A stretch of DNA of 38,957 nt from an uncultured Bacilli bacterium (GCA_934168325.1 CAKPNG010000013.1:1-38957); one strand, 5' to 3'. Shown: positions 24,840-33,983, counted from the stretch's first letter. Translations and numbers: made by a program. The notes: generated from the letters alone by a model not told the origin.

Positions 24840-25223
24840 ATGAACGATATAAAGTTATTTCGCTGTAAATTATGTGGAAAAATAATTGAAGAATTAGTTA
24901 ATACACATGATACAGTTACAGTTTGTTGTGGAGAAGTAATGCAAGAATTAAAACCTAATTCAGTAGATGCAGCTTTAGAAAAACATGTCCCAGAAGTTAC
25001 AATTAATGGTGATGAACTTAAAGTTCAAGTAGGAAGTACAATTCACCCAATGTTAGATAATCATTACATTCAATTTGTAATTCTTGTTACAGATAAAGAA
25101 GTTAGAAGAGTTAATTTCAAACGTAGTGAAGAACCAATCGCTTACTTTAATATCAAAGGACAAAAACCATTAAAAGTTTACGAATACTGTAACTTACATG
25201 GTCTTTGGGTCAAAGAACTCTAA
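24840..25223 (+). CDS. Superoxide reductase (desulfoferrodoxin type)
   Basis: Reduces superoxide to hydrogen peroxide without releasing oxygen, typical of anaerobes. 127 aa. The N-terminal desulforedoxin-like iron site is C9, C12, C29, C30. The catalytic iron site is H49 (with E47 in EKHVPE), H69, H75, C117 and H120 (CNLHGLW). Both sites are intact, so it is the two-iron form. The start at 24840 is set by GGAGG with 8 bases of spacing; a longer frame begins in the ribosome site itself. It ends in a bidirectional terminator. The flavodiiron protein with its rubredoxin lies about 0.8 kb away and rubredoxins are the known electron donors. Confidence 0.95.
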   Translation: MNDIKLFRCKLCGKIIEELVNTHDTVTVCCGEVMQELKPNSVDAALEKHVPEVTINGDELKVQVGSTIHPMLDNHYIQFVILVTDKEVRRVNFKRSEEPIAYFNIKGQKPLKVYEYCNLHGLWVKEL

Positions 25224-25231
25224 TTATAAAG

Positions 25232-25258
25232 AAAAGTCTGCAGAAGTAGACTTTTTTT
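25232..25258. terminator. Bidirectional terminator between superoxide reductase and the flippase gene
   Basis: Stem AAAAGTCT/AGACTTTT (25232-25239 and 25248-25255) with an 8-base loop. Seven T follow the C at 25251 on the plus strand, and TTTTCTTT follows on the minus strand. It ends both the superoxide reductase gene and the polysaccharide operon, whose flippase stop codon lies inside the T-run. Confidence 0.85.
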
Positions 25259-26738
25259 AATGTTTTTTAATTTTTCTTTTAAGGCCGCTCAATACATCAA
25301 TTGCGAGCGGTTCTTTCATAAATAGTATTGTAAAGCAATAAGTAAACGCACAACCTACAAAAATTAAAAGAAAATTAATTTTGTTACTTGTACCACCATG
25401 AAACTTATTTAAAACAAACATTATAATAAATAATCCTACTTCTACCATGAAGAAACATGCTGCAAGAGGAAATTTTGATGTTTCCCAAAATAACTTTAAT
25501 GGAATATCTTTTCTACAATAAATTATCATCAAACTAACTATTACTATTTCAGAAATTAAATAACTGATTGCAGCGCCGATTGATCCATAATATTTTATTA
25601 AAACTAAATTCAATAAGACATTAACAACAACACCAGTTATTATAAACGAATTGCTAATAGATATTTTATTTCGAGGAATAAAATAAATACTTTGAATTAA
25701 ATTTCTTAAAGAAATTAATAAAATTGTTGGAGCTAATATATAAATAATATATGTTGATTTAATAAATTCTGCTCCGAAAAACATTGGTACAAAATATTTG
25801 CTAACTAATTCCAAGCCAAATACACAAGGTAAAGCCATCAAAAACAATAATCTAAACGACTTTCTTGTTTTGTTTTGAATTTCTCCATAATCTTTTATCT
25901 CATATAAATAAGATATTCTAGATAACATTAATAAATTTAAAGCATTCAAGGCATTATTAATAACATTAATAAGTTTATATGCTTGTTCAAAATAGCCATT
26001 CTCAGCTTTATTTTGAGTGATCCACATAATCATACTCTTATCAATAAGCGTATAAAAATTAATACTTAAAATTGGAATAAAAAATACAATTGTTTTCTTA
26101 AAATGAATTAATAAATTAAGATTTTTAAAACTTGGTTTATTAACCATTTTAAATAAATATGGAATCATTAAAATTGGTCCAGAAAAAACTACACAAGCAT
26201 AAATAATTATATAATTTATAAAATCATCTTTACTCTTAACGCATAAAAAAATCAAAACTACCAAAAGTAATTTTAAAATAAATGTTCTAATGGTAATTTC
26301 TTTAAATCTTTCTAAACCAGTAAATAAGAAAAACGGAGAAATGCTTGTTGCTATAATATGTAATGATAAAATTGAAAAAATTACTATATTACTTTTACCA
26401 AATACTCCAGCAAAATTTAGGCTAAAAAATAAAATAAGTAGCCCAAACCCCAATAAAATTCTGCAAATCATAATTTCATAGAATGTTTTAGAATACTCTT
26501 CTTTATTGTCTCTTTGCTTAGCAATTAATCTAGATCCATAATCTTCTAATCCAAAATCAGCACATAATGTAAAATATCCAATTAAAGACATCCAATAAGA
26601 ATATTCTCCAATTAGAGATACTCCTAATATTCTAGAAACATATGGAGCTATTATTAAAGGAACAATAACAACAAAAACTTTATATATCATTAAATATATA
26701 AAGTTAAGTTTTAAAGATTTAGTTTTACCTTCTTTCAT
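25257..26738 (-). CDS. Polysaccharide flippase (Wzx/RfbX, MOP superfamily)
   Basis: Integral membrane protein, 493 aa, with about 12-14 hydrophobic helices. The N-terminus (IYKVFVVIVPLIIAPYVSRILG) is the classical start of Wzx-type oligosaccharide translocases and is followed by YSYWMSLIGYFTLCADFGLEDYGSR. It should flip the lipid-linked repeat unit across the membrane. Last gene of the operon that begins at 32022; 38 bases after the RmlB-like gene. No Shine-Dalgarno is visible. Confidence 0.92.
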   Translation of the reverse strand: MKEGKTKSLKLNFIYLMIYKVFVVIVPLIIAPYVSRILGVSLIGEYSYWMSLIGYFTLCADFGLEDYGSRLIAKQRDNKEEYSKTFYEIMICRILLGFGLLILFFSLNFAGVFGKSNIVIFSILSLHIIATSISPFFLFTGLERFKEITIRTFILKLLLVVLIFLCVKSKDDFINYIIIYACVVFSGPILMIPYLFKMVNKPSFKNLNLLIHFKKTIVFFIPILSINFYTLIDKSMIMWITQNKAENGYFEQAYKLINVINNALNALNLLMLSRISYLYEIKDYGEIQNKTRKSFRLLFLMALPCVFGLELVSKYFVPMFFGAEFIKSTYIIYILAPTILLISLRNLIQSIYFIPRNKISISNSFIITGVVVNVLLNLVLIKYYGSIGAAISYLISEIVIVSLMIIYCRKDIPLKLFWETSKFPLAACFFMVEVGLFIIMFVLNKFHGGTSNKINFLLIFVGCAFTYCFTILFMKEPLAIDVLSGLKRKIKKH

Positions 26739-26776
26739 ATTTTAAAATTATCTAACAATATTAAGAAAAAATAAAG

Positions 26777-27682
26777 TTATAATCTTCCTTCTTCTATTCC
26801 CAATATAAACCTTGTTAATTTATAATTCAAAATAGACATTCTTTCATCATGTCCTGGTCTATTTTCAATATATTTAATTTTATAATTAGTAATATTAAAA
26901 TGTTTAGCAATTAATTTAATTAAATCTATATTAGAAATTTCAAAATTATCACTTATGTTATAAATTTCACCATTATTAGCAAATCTAGAAATCATATCTA
27001 TATAATAATTATTTTTAGAAACATCAATCCAACTTCTGATATTTAATCCATCCCCATACAAAGGAATTTCTTTTTCATTTTTTAAGCAATCTATAACTTT
27101 AGGAATAAATTTTTCTTTATTTTGATTATTACCATAATTATTAACACTTCTTGAAATCGTAACATCTAAGTTGTAAGTACGATGAAAAGCCATAACTAAT
27201 AATTCAGCAGAAGCTTTACTAGAACTATAAGGTGAACTTGGATGTAATGCATCGGTTTCAATGAAACTATCTTTACTATTTAATGGTTTATCTCCATATA
27301 CCTCATCTGTTGAAACTTGATGAAATCTTCCAACTTTATATTTAGTAGAAGCTTTCAATAAATTTAAAACTCCTAAAACATTTGTTTTATAGAATATATC
27401 TGGATTAATAATTGATGCATCAACATGGGTTTCAGCTGCAAAATTAATAACTAAATCAAAGTGAGTCTTATTAAATAAATCATCTATTAATTTTTCATCA
27501 CAAATATCACCTTTAATAAACTTAAAATTATCCTTATCTTTAATAGGATTAATGTTATCTAAATTTCCAGCATAAGTTAATTTATCTATGCACACAAAAT
27601 TATCAAAAGGATATTTAATTACCATTTGATTTAAATAATCACTACCTATAAATCCACAACCGCCTGTTACTAAAATATTCAT
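26777..27682 (-). CDS. dTDP-glucose 4,6-dehydratase-like protein (RmlB family), C-terminally short
   Basis: Short-chain NAD-dependent sugar dehydratase, 301 aa. NAD site TGGCGFIGSDYL (6-17), DKLTYAGNL, catalytic STDEVYG and YSSSKA, and substrate-side YGDGLNIRSW and RPGHDER. These favour RmlB over a generic epimerase. It ends about 30-40 residues earlier than usual, just after the segment that normally continues as a helical tail, with no frame continuing it. The partners rmlA, rmlC and rmlD are not in the window, so a dTDP-rhamnose route cannot be claimed. Ribosome site AAAGGA; follows the cytidylyltransferase gene by one base. Confidence 0.82.
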   Translation of the reverse strand: MNILVTGGCGFIGSDYLNQMVIKYPFDNFVCIDKLTYAGNLDNINPIKDKDNFKFIKGDICDEKLIDDLFNKTHFDLVINFAAETHVDASIINPDIFYKTNVLGVLNLLKASTKYKVGRFHQVSTDEVYGDKPLNSKDSFIETDALHPSSPYSSSKASAELLVMAFHRTYNLDVTISRSVNNYGNNQNKEKFIPKVIDCLKNEKEIPLYGDGLNIRSWIDVSKNNYYIDMISRFANNGEIYNISDNFEISNIDLIKLIAKHFNITNYKIKYIENRPGHDERMSILNYKLTRFILGIEEGRL

Positions 27683-27683
27683 T

Positions 27684-28385
27684 TTAATCCTTTTTAACGT
27701 AAGCTTTAAATAATTCTATATCATCTTTAGTAGTAATTTTGATATTTTTATCACTACCTTTTGAAAAATATAATAAATTACCTAATTCAACCCACATAGT
27801 ATTAGTATAACTTGATCCATAAATACCTATTTTTTTATCAAAAGCTTCCTCATAAGCATTGTATAATTTATTGAAATTATAAGCTTGAGGTGTAGAAACT
27901 CTCATTAAAGTTTCTCTTGGTATATATTTATCAGTAGAAATTTCATCATGCTTAACAAAAATTTGTTCATTATATGGTAAAGATGTGGCAGCTGCTCCAT
28001 ATTTTTTTGCAGTATTTATAACATCTTCGATAACAAAATCATCAATAACTGGTCTAATTCCATCATGAATAATAACAATATCGTTATCATCTATTTTATT
28101 TTTTAAGTTAAAAACACCATTTCTAATTGATTCTTGAACCATATTTCCACCAGGAACTATATATTTAATTTTCTTTAAATTATAATAAGAAATCATTTTT
28201 TTAAGTTCTTCAATCCAACTTTCGATACATACAACTTCAATTTCATCTATTGCATCGTATTTATCAAATGCCTCTAATGTATAAATTAAAATAGGTTTAC
28301 CTTCAATTTCAATAAATTGTTTAGGAATATCTGCACCTACTCTTTTTCCTACTCCGCCAGCAATAATTATAGCAATTGTTTTCAT
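27684..28385 (-). CDS. IspD/TarI-like cytidylyltransferase
   Basis: CTP-dependent nucleotidyltransferase, 233 aa. Motifs: IIAGGVGKRVGADIPKQF (7-24), GGNMVQESIRNGV, VIIHDGIRPVIDD, the STPQAY segment and the ending ITTKDDIELFKAY. Family members make CDP-methylerythritol (IspD) or CDP-ribitol (TarI). Placed next to an epimerase-type dehydrogenase and LicD in a polysaccharide operon, it more likely makes a CDP-alditol or related CDP-activated group than an isoprenoid precursor, although a dxs gene is nearby. Starts in a TAATG overlap with the epimerase gene; GGAGAT ribosome site. Confidence 0.85.
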   Translation of the reverse strand: MKTIAIIIAGGVGKRVGADIPKQFIEIEGKPILIYTLEAFDKYDAIDEIEVVCIESWIEELKKMISYYNLKKIKYIVPGGNMVQESIRNGVFNLKNKIDDNDIVIIHDGIRPVIDDFVIEDVINTAKKYGAAATSLPYNEQIFVKHDEISTDKYIPRETLMRVSTPQAYNFNKLYNAYEEAFDKKIGIYGSSYTNTMWVELGNLLYFSKGSDKNIKITTKDDIELFKAYVKKD

Positions 28386-29416
28386 TATTTAATCTCCGAT
28401 AAAATTTTACATGTATTTATTAATGCATCTTGGATATTAAACTGATTTTTAAATCCAATTGTATTTAAACGTTCAATGGATAAGATACTATTTTTAGCTT
28501 TACTATACCCAGACCCATTAAACTCATCCTTTATATCAAATATTACTTTAGTTCCACAATAATCAGAAATAATTTTTGCTAAATCTTTTAACCTATAAAT
28601 TTCTTCATTTGTAGAATTAAATGTAATAAATTCGCTTTTATCCTTTAAAACATAAAGAATAGCTAACACTGAATCTGCAACATATTGATAAGAAAATTTT
28701 TGTTCCCCACTAGATTTTAAAACAATATCTTTTTTATTTATTTCATTAAACATAAATTGGCTTAATGCCTTAGTATCACTTAGTTTAATGGTTGGACCAA
28801 ATATACGTGAGAAACGTATGATTTTAGTATTAACTTCGTATTCTTTTTTGTAGTTTATACATAAATTTTCCGACGTCATTTTCGCTAAATTATAACAACT
28901 ACGATTTTCATTAATATTAACAACGCTTTCATCGTCCTCTTTTAAGATTTCATTTTCATTAATACCATAGATTTCACAACTTGAAAGTAATAAAAATTTA
29001 GCGTTATATTTTTTTGCAATATTTAATAGATTCTTACAACCAACTATATTATCTATAATAGTTTCAACAGGATAATGCGAATAAGAATAAGGATCAGTTT
29101 TACTAGCTCCACTAATTACATAATCAATACTATCTTTTTCTATTTTAATTTCTGTATTTAGATTACCTTCGATAAATTCTAATCTATTATCATTAATAAA
29201 ATTGTTAAATCTTTCTTTAGCTTTTTCAATATTTCTAACAATTAAAATAAGGTGTACATTTAAATTAGAAAACAAAAATAAATCAACAAAATAAGATAAA
29301 ATTAATCCAGTACCACCACTTAATAAAATAGTTTTATTTTCAAAATCATTTAAAATAGTTGACTTCTGAAGACTTTTTATTTCATTTATATATGTTTTTG
29401 AATTATATAACGTCAT
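28385..29416 (-). CDS. NAD-dependent epimerase/dehydratase
   Basis: Extended short-chain dehydrogenase, 343 aa. The NAD site is GGTGLIL (degenerate form of GxxGxxG). The catalytic triad region includes LLSSCEIYG and YNLAK (Tyr-x3-Lys). A C-terminal substrate domain includes GPTIKLSDTKALSQF and SYQYVADSV. Together with the IspD/TarI-like and LicD genes it probably prepares the unit that LicD transfers. The ATG overlaps the LicD stop as ATGA and its stop overlaps the next ATG by one base, so the three are tightly coupled. Confidence 0.87.
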   Translation of the reverse strand: MTLYNSKTYINEIKSLQKSTILNDFENKTILLSGGTGLILSYFVDLFLFSNLNVHLILIVRNIEKAKERFNNFINDNRLEFIEGNLNTEIKIEKDSIDYVISGASKTDPYSYSHYPVETIIDNIVGCKNLLNIAKKYNAKFLLLSSCEIYGINENEILKEDDESVVNINENRSCYNLAKMTSENLCINYKKEYEVNTKIIRFSRIFGPTIKLSDTKALSQFMFNEINKKDIVLKSSGEQKFSYQYVADSVLAILYVLKDKSEFITFNSTNEEIYRLKDLAKIISDYCGTKVIFDIKDEFNGSGYSKAKNSILSIERLNTIGFKNQFNIQDALINTCKILSEIK

Positions 29417-30270
29417 TGTTTATTCTCGCATGAATGCTGTGGTTTTCTTTCTTTACCTTTTGGAGGTACCATATAATCTCCAAATATTTTTCTAAGGAAA
29501 ACATCATAATCTTTAATTGCTGGAAAATCTCTACCTTCAAATTTAACAGATACAAATTCATTAAATATATCTTTATCATAATAAAATGTTTTAATAGAAT
29601 TTTTCCTAAAAAAGTTAAATGAACAAATAGCAACGCTCTTATTTTGAGCATATCTATTTTGACCTTTATAAACTAAATGTCTATATCTAGTTCTTAAAAA
29701 TTTTCTACTAAATGGAAAAAATAATACTTTTTTAATAAATGTTTTAATAGATTCAATTTTTAAAGTCTTACATCTTGATGCGCTATGTAAAAATTTAATA
29801 TAAATATTCATGAAAGGTTTCAAAATTCTTGAATCATTTACATAGTCAAAAGGAAACACATCAAGGCAAAGTCCTTCATATAAATATGAATGTGAATCTA
29901 TTTGTACTCTTGTTTCTACATGAACATTTGTTTTGACAAATCTTGAGAAAAATAAAGTGTAATGACAATCAAATCGATAATCATCAAATTTTAATGGATT
30001 TTTTGGATCATTATTTAATTTGTTTATACATAATTCTGTAAATTTCTCATAATTTTCCCTATCCATCATTACATCTATATCATCATCCCATGGTATAAAT
30101 CCTTTTTCTCTTATCGCACCAATTAATGTCCCTGATGTTAGAGAATATTTAATATTATTTTCCTTACAAAAATCATCAAATTCGCATAAAAGTATAAACA
30201 ATTCTTTATGTAAATCTTCTAAATTTTTTACTACTTTAATTTCTTGTTCTTCTTTAATAACTTTATTCAT
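29413..30270 (-). CDS. LicD-family phosphotransferase
   Basis: Nucleotidyltransferase-fold enzyme, 285 aa. The diagnostic block GTLIGAIREKGFIPWDDDIDV (about 47-67) contains the metal-binding DDDID. LicD proteins add phosphocholine, or phospho-alditols such as ribitol phosphate, from CDP donors to surface glycans. The adjacent cytidylyltransferase supplies a CDP donor, which supports a joint role. A TATAAT box lies 7 bases before the ATG (30278-30283) and no Shine-Dalgarno is visible, so an internal leaderless start is possible. Confidence 0.92.
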   Translation of the reverse strand: MNKVIKEEQEIKVVKNLEDLHKELFILLCEFDDFCKENNIKYSLTSGTLIGAIREKGFIPWDDDIDVMMDRENYEKFTELCINKLNNDPKNPLKFDDYRFDCHYTLFFSRFVKTNVHVETRVQIDSHSYLYEGLCLDVFPFDYVNDSRILKPFMNIYIKFLHSASRCKTLKIESIKTFIKKVLFFPFSRKFLRTRYRHLVYKGQNRYAQNKSVAICSFNFFRKNSIKTFYYDKDIFNEFVSVKFEGRDFPAIKDYDVFLRKIFGDYMVPPKGKERKPQHSCENKQ

Positions 30271-30301
30271 AACTTAAATTATAATACATTTAAACTATTA
30301 T

Positions 30302-31411
30302 TCATCTAGAATATATTTCTTCTAATATTGATAACATCTCATCAATAGAAAAAGAACTAGTAAGATAATAATTGCTGACATCTATTTTGCTATTATCTTC
30401 AGTCTTCAGTGCTTCTTGAACCCACTTATTTTCATCATTTAATGATATTTTTATAATAAGTGGCGTAAATATACTTTGATCACTGATAGAATCACTAGTT
30501 ATGCATTTTAAAGATGCACATTGAGATTCAACTAATACAATGCTCAATCCTTCAAAAAAAGAAGGAAATAAAAGTGTGTCGAAGGCAGAATAATATTTAT
30601 AAACTTCTTTTGTAGGTTCTACAAAAATAACACTACTATCTACTTTTAATTCTTTGCATTTATTAATTATTTCTTCTTTTAATTCGCCTTTACCAATAAG
30701 AATTAATTTAGTTTTAGGATTCAAATTATTGATTTTTGCAAAAACATTTACTAAAAAATTATGATTTTTTTGTGTATTAAATCTTCCAACATGCCCAAAT
30801 AAAATTTCATCATCTTGTATATGATATTTACTTCTTATTTCTTTTCTATACTCTTCATTAAATTTGAATTGTTCATAATCAACAACATTTGGTAAAAATA
30901 TATACTTTTTCTTTCTATATACTTTTTTTGAAAATAGCCATTTAGCAGCTAAATCACTACATGCTAAAAACACAGTTGGTGAATTCATAGTAAAAGGTTT
31001 AATTAATTTATGCATTAAAATCTTAAATTTAGATGTTGCTGAGCTATTATGCGAATGTGCAATTCTATTTTTAATTTTAAATTTTTTAGCAATACATACA
31101 TAATTTAGATCGATTGAGTTTGAAATATTAAAATTAATAGTGTCAATCCATCTATTATCTTTTAAATATTGTTTAAATTTTTTGAACCCTTCCAAATGTC
31201 TTTTAATAGGATTTCTAATATAGTCTTTTTGTAATTGAACAACATGAACATTATATTTTTTTAAATCATCAATGTACTCTTTAGAGATGATAGAATTAAC
31301 AACTAATTCAAATTCATATTTACCAAAAAAATTTGAAACAATAGTAATTATTACTTTTTCAATTCCACCAAAATCTCCGAAAACATCCTCAAACAAAACT
31401 ATTTTTTTCAT
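30302..31411 (-). CDS. Glycosyltransferase family 4 (EpsF-like)
   Basis: GT-B fold glycosyltransferase, 369 aa, cytosolic face of the membrane. N-terminal donor-domain start EDVFGDFGGIEKVI, then HSHNSS, and C-terminal GHVGRFNTQKNHNFLV and the E-x7-E type motif FPSFFEGLSIVLVE. The sequence order resembles exopolysaccharide EpsF/capsule transferases. The start overlaps the stop of the upstream 204-aa gene as ATGA. The only classical glycosyltransferase in the locus. Confidence 0.9.
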   Translation of the reverse strand: MKKIVLFEDVFGDFGGIEKVIITIVSNFFGKYEFELVVNSIISKEYIDDLKKYNVHVVQLQKDYIRNPIKRHLEGFKKFKQYLKDNRWIDTINFNISNSIDLNYVCIAKKFKIKNRIAHSHNSSATSKFKILMHKLIKPFTMNSPTVFLACSDLAAKWLFSKKVYRKKKYIFLPNVVDYEQFKFNEEYRKEIRSKYHIQDDEILFGHVGRFNTQKNHNFLVNVFAKINNLNPKTKLILIGKGELKEEIINKCKELKVDSSVIFVEPTKEVYKYYSAFDTLLFPSFFEGLSIVLVESQCASLKCITSDSISDQSIFTPLIIKISLNDENKWVQEALKTEDNSKIDVSNYYLTSSFSIDEMLSILEEIYSR

Positions 31412-32022
31412 AATCGCTTATAACTAAATTCCCCAATTACTGTTTCTTCCAACATAAAACCATCAAAATCACATATTAAATAATCATCATTATCTTTTGA
31501 ATGATATATAAATTTATTATCTTCAACAACTAGTCCAGCATTAGAAACATCATAACATCTTGGATAAAAATAAAAGTCAGAAGTTAATTTATTATAAGAA
31601 GAATAAATATATTTTTCTAATGATAATTCGCCTAGTTCAATATTTTTATAAACGTCAGTCAAAACGCCATTATCATTTTTAATTTCAAATTTAGTATCAT
31701 CTAATTGTTTAAAATAATACAAATTATCATCTTCAATATTAATACTCACAGTAAATGAATTAAACTCAAATTCTTTATTTTCTACAGTGCCTTGAAAACT
31801 AAACTTTTTATTATTCTTTCTCAAATTTTCTAAACTAAAATTATGTCTTACTTCATGTGGTTTAAGTGTTATACCTTTATCTTTATTTAAAATTGTTAAT
31901 GTAAGCCCAACAGTAAGGCCAATAACAGATAATGCACTTATAACAATAATAGATGTAGTCTTAATTTTTTTAGAATGTTCTTTTAAAAATAAACTCAAAT
32001 TCATATACATATTATCTAACAT
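31408..32022 (-). CDS. Membrane-anchored protein of unknown function
   Basis: 204 aa. A short cytosolic start and one transmembrane helix (about 24-46, TTSIIVISALSVIGLTVGLTL) are followed by an extracellular part rich in beta-prone residues (about 50-204). I recognise no domain. It heads the LicD/flippase operon and ends in an ATGA overlap with the glycosyltransferase. Starts at 32022, 32010 or 32004 are all possible and none has a Shine-Dalgarno. A TTTAGT-17-GATAAT promoter (32039-32011) ends 6 bases before ATG 32004, so a leaderless start there is an option. Confidence 0.65.
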   Translation of the reverse strand: MLDNMYMNLSLFLKEHSKKIKTTSIIVISALSVIGLTVGLTLTILNKDKGITLKPHEVRHNFSLENLRKNNKKFSFQGTVENKEFEFNSFTVSINIEDDNLYYFKQLDDTKFEIKNDNGVLTDVYKNIELGELSLEKYIYSSYNKLTSDFYFYPRCYDVSNAGLVVEDNKFIYHSKDNDDYLICDFDGFMLEETVIGEFSYKRL

Positions 32023-32064
32023 TTTTAATTAAAACTAAATATTTATTTATTGTCATATATTGAA

Positions 32065-32070
32065 TATAAT
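32065..32070 (+). promoter_or_regulatory. -10 box of the DUF4422 gene, 6 bases before its ATG
   Basis: TATAAT followed by 6 bases and ATG 32077, with no Shine-Dalgarno. The -35 region (TTTATT at 32042-32047, 17 bases away) is weak. Confidence 0.45.
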
Positions 32071-32076
32071 AAATGC

Positions 32077-32832
32077 ATGAAAAACATTAAAATTATTATT
32101 TGTACAACCAAAGATTTCAAATTCCCAAAAGATGACATTTATGTTCCTTTATTACTTAACGCTAACAATATAAATTTAGATTTTAAGTATAAAGATAACA
32201 CTGGAAAAAATATTAGTAGTAAAAACGCAAATTATTGTGAATTAACTGGATATTATTGGGCTATTAATAATCTAGATTTTGATTATTTAGGACTAGACCA
32301 TTACCGTAGACTTTTTACTAAAACAAGGTTTCATTTTAAAAATATCAATAAGGCCATTAGTGGAAAAGATTTAGACAAAATATTGGATAAATATGATGCC
32401 ATTTTACCTAAAAAAAGACATTATTATATCGAAACTAATTATTCACATTACATTCATTCTCATATAAAAGAACCTTTAGATAAAACTAAAGAAATTATTG
32501 CTAAAATTTATCCTGATTATTTACCTTATTTTGAGAAAGTTATGAATAAAAGAAGCGCCCATATGTTTAATACGTTCATTTTTAAAAAAGACATTGCAGT
32601 CCAATACTATGAATTCTTATTCAATATATTATTTGAATTAGAAACTCAAATAGATATGACTAATTACAATAATGTTGAAAAACGTGTATATGGATATGTT
32701 TCAGAACTTCTTTTAGATGTTTTTATAACTAAAAATAATATTAAATATAAAGAATTACCATATATATTTGTTGGCTCACAAAATTGGTTTAAAAAAATAT
32801 TTAATTTCTTAAAAAGAAAATTTAAACATTAG
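32077..32832 (+). CDS. DUF4422 glycosyltransferase-like protein
   Basis: 251 aa. Features of DUF4422: YCELTGYYWAINN, LGLDHYRRLF, HMFNTFIFKK and the late RVYGYVSELLLDVF. Members are found in capsule and exopolysaccharide loci and are thought to be glycosyltransferases; activity is not proven. The start at 32077 is preferred over a TTG at 32050 because a TATAAT box lies between them. It is the only plus-strand gene in the polysaccharide locus and overlaps the end of the EpsG-like gene by 4 bases. Confidence 0.85.
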   Translation: MKNIKIIICTTKDFKFPKDDIYVPLLLNANNINLDFKYKDNTGKNISSKNANYCELTGYYWAINNLDFDYLGLDHYRRLFTKTRFHFKNINKAISGKDLDKILDKYDAILPKKRHYYIETNYSHYIHSHIKEPLDKTKEIIAKIYPDYLPYFEKVMNKRSAHMFNTFIFKKDIAVQYYEFLFNILFELETQIDMTNYNNVEKRVYGYVSELLLDVFITKNNIKYKELPYIFVGSQNWFKKIFNFLKRKFKH

Positions 32833-33983
32833 TAAATATACATATCTTTAAAGAAAATAGATCTATAAGGATAAGTATTACTTGGAATTAATGTAGATAA
32901 CGTTACAGCAATCATAATTAACCCTATTAATCCTATATATATACATTTTTGATTATCATCTTTCATTTTTGAATACATATAAGGGATGGTAAATAAATCA
33001 AATGCATAAAACATCGATTTTAATCTATCTGCTAATAATATTGAGTTAGTTAATAATGCAATGGTCAAAAAGATCATATTTATTACTAATAAAGCACTTG
33101 TAAACTTTAAGAAATAATCATCTTCTTTTGTAAAATTAAATAAATAGAAAACTAAAGATACAAAAGGAACTATAAAAGTAAAGAAACTGCCCAAAAATTT
33201 CCATAGAGGTGTAGAAGATTGATCATAATTTGGATTAAAGTAATATGCATATTTATTTATTATAGGAATATAAGAAATAGTGTATTTCAAAATAATAAAT
33301 AAAACAGGACTAATCGCAATTAAAATAAATCCAATAGATAATAGCTTCTTGGTATTAATTTTATTACTAAAATGTCTAATTAATATAAATAAGGTCAATA
33401 TTACAACATTAATAATTTCGCTATAATGTAATAAAGCACCAAGTATACAGAAATTATATCCAAATAATATCGCTACATTAGATTTAAAATTATAAACAAT
33501 ACTAAATCCAAGAATTCCTAATGCAATAGCTGTACTTCCTCTTGTTTGATTAAAAGAATTAAAATATATGTAATAAAATAAATATATAAAAATTGATATA
33601 AAATAATTGTTATTTTTATTAATAAATATCGCAATTATATAAGATAAATTAGTAATAATACTAAAAGTTAAAAAGAACACATAATTAGGCATTCCAGAAT
33701 TTATTATACCTTTAGCAAATAAAGTAACTATTTTCTCATTAAAAGAAATATCAATACCTTCACGCATGACATTTAAAACTCTATTATCAGTATATAAGTA
33801 ATCCATTCCTATACCATAACGAGTAGCACTTACAAAAGTAAGAACGATAAAAATAACGCTTATTAAAATGAAAAACCCTGCTAAATCAGTATTTTTTTTA
33901 GAAATATTATATTTTTCTTTAAAGTTAGTTGCATACCAAGTGCAAAGAAAAGCAATAAAAAATGTAGGTATATAAACTAGCAT
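32829..33983 (-). CDS. EpsG/Wzy-type polysaccharide polymerase
   Basis: Integral membrane protein of about 10 or more helices, 384 aa. EpsG-family marks: RYGIGMDY after the second or third helix and FNQTRGSTAIALGI in the middle. It should polymerise repeat units outside the membrane. The start overlaps the stop of the sugar-phosphate transferase gene by one base (TAATG). Last gene of the degV-headed operon. Confidence 0.88.
   Translation of the reverse strand: MLVYIPTFFIAFLCTWYATNFKEKYNISKKNTDLAGFFILISVIFIVLTFVSATRYGIGMDYLYTDNRVLNVMREGIDISFNEKIVTLFAKGIINSGMPNYVFFLTFSIITNLSYIIAIFINKNNNYFISIFIYLFYYIYFNSFNQTRGSTAIALGILGFSIVYNFKSNVAILFGYNFCILGALLHYSEIINVVILTLFILIRHFSNKINTKKLLSIGFILIAISPVLFIILKYTISYIPIINKYAYYFNPNYDQSSTPLWKFLGSFFTFIVPFVSLVFYLFNFTKEDDYFLKFTSALLVINMIFLTIALLTNSILLADRLKSMFYAFDLFTIPYMYSKMKDDNQKCIYIGLIGLIMIAVTLSTLIPSNTYPYRSIFFKDMYIY

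Noticed and set aside
29403..29651. 82-aa open frame inside licD
   Set aside because: Lies entirely within the licD gene in another frame and shows no domain.
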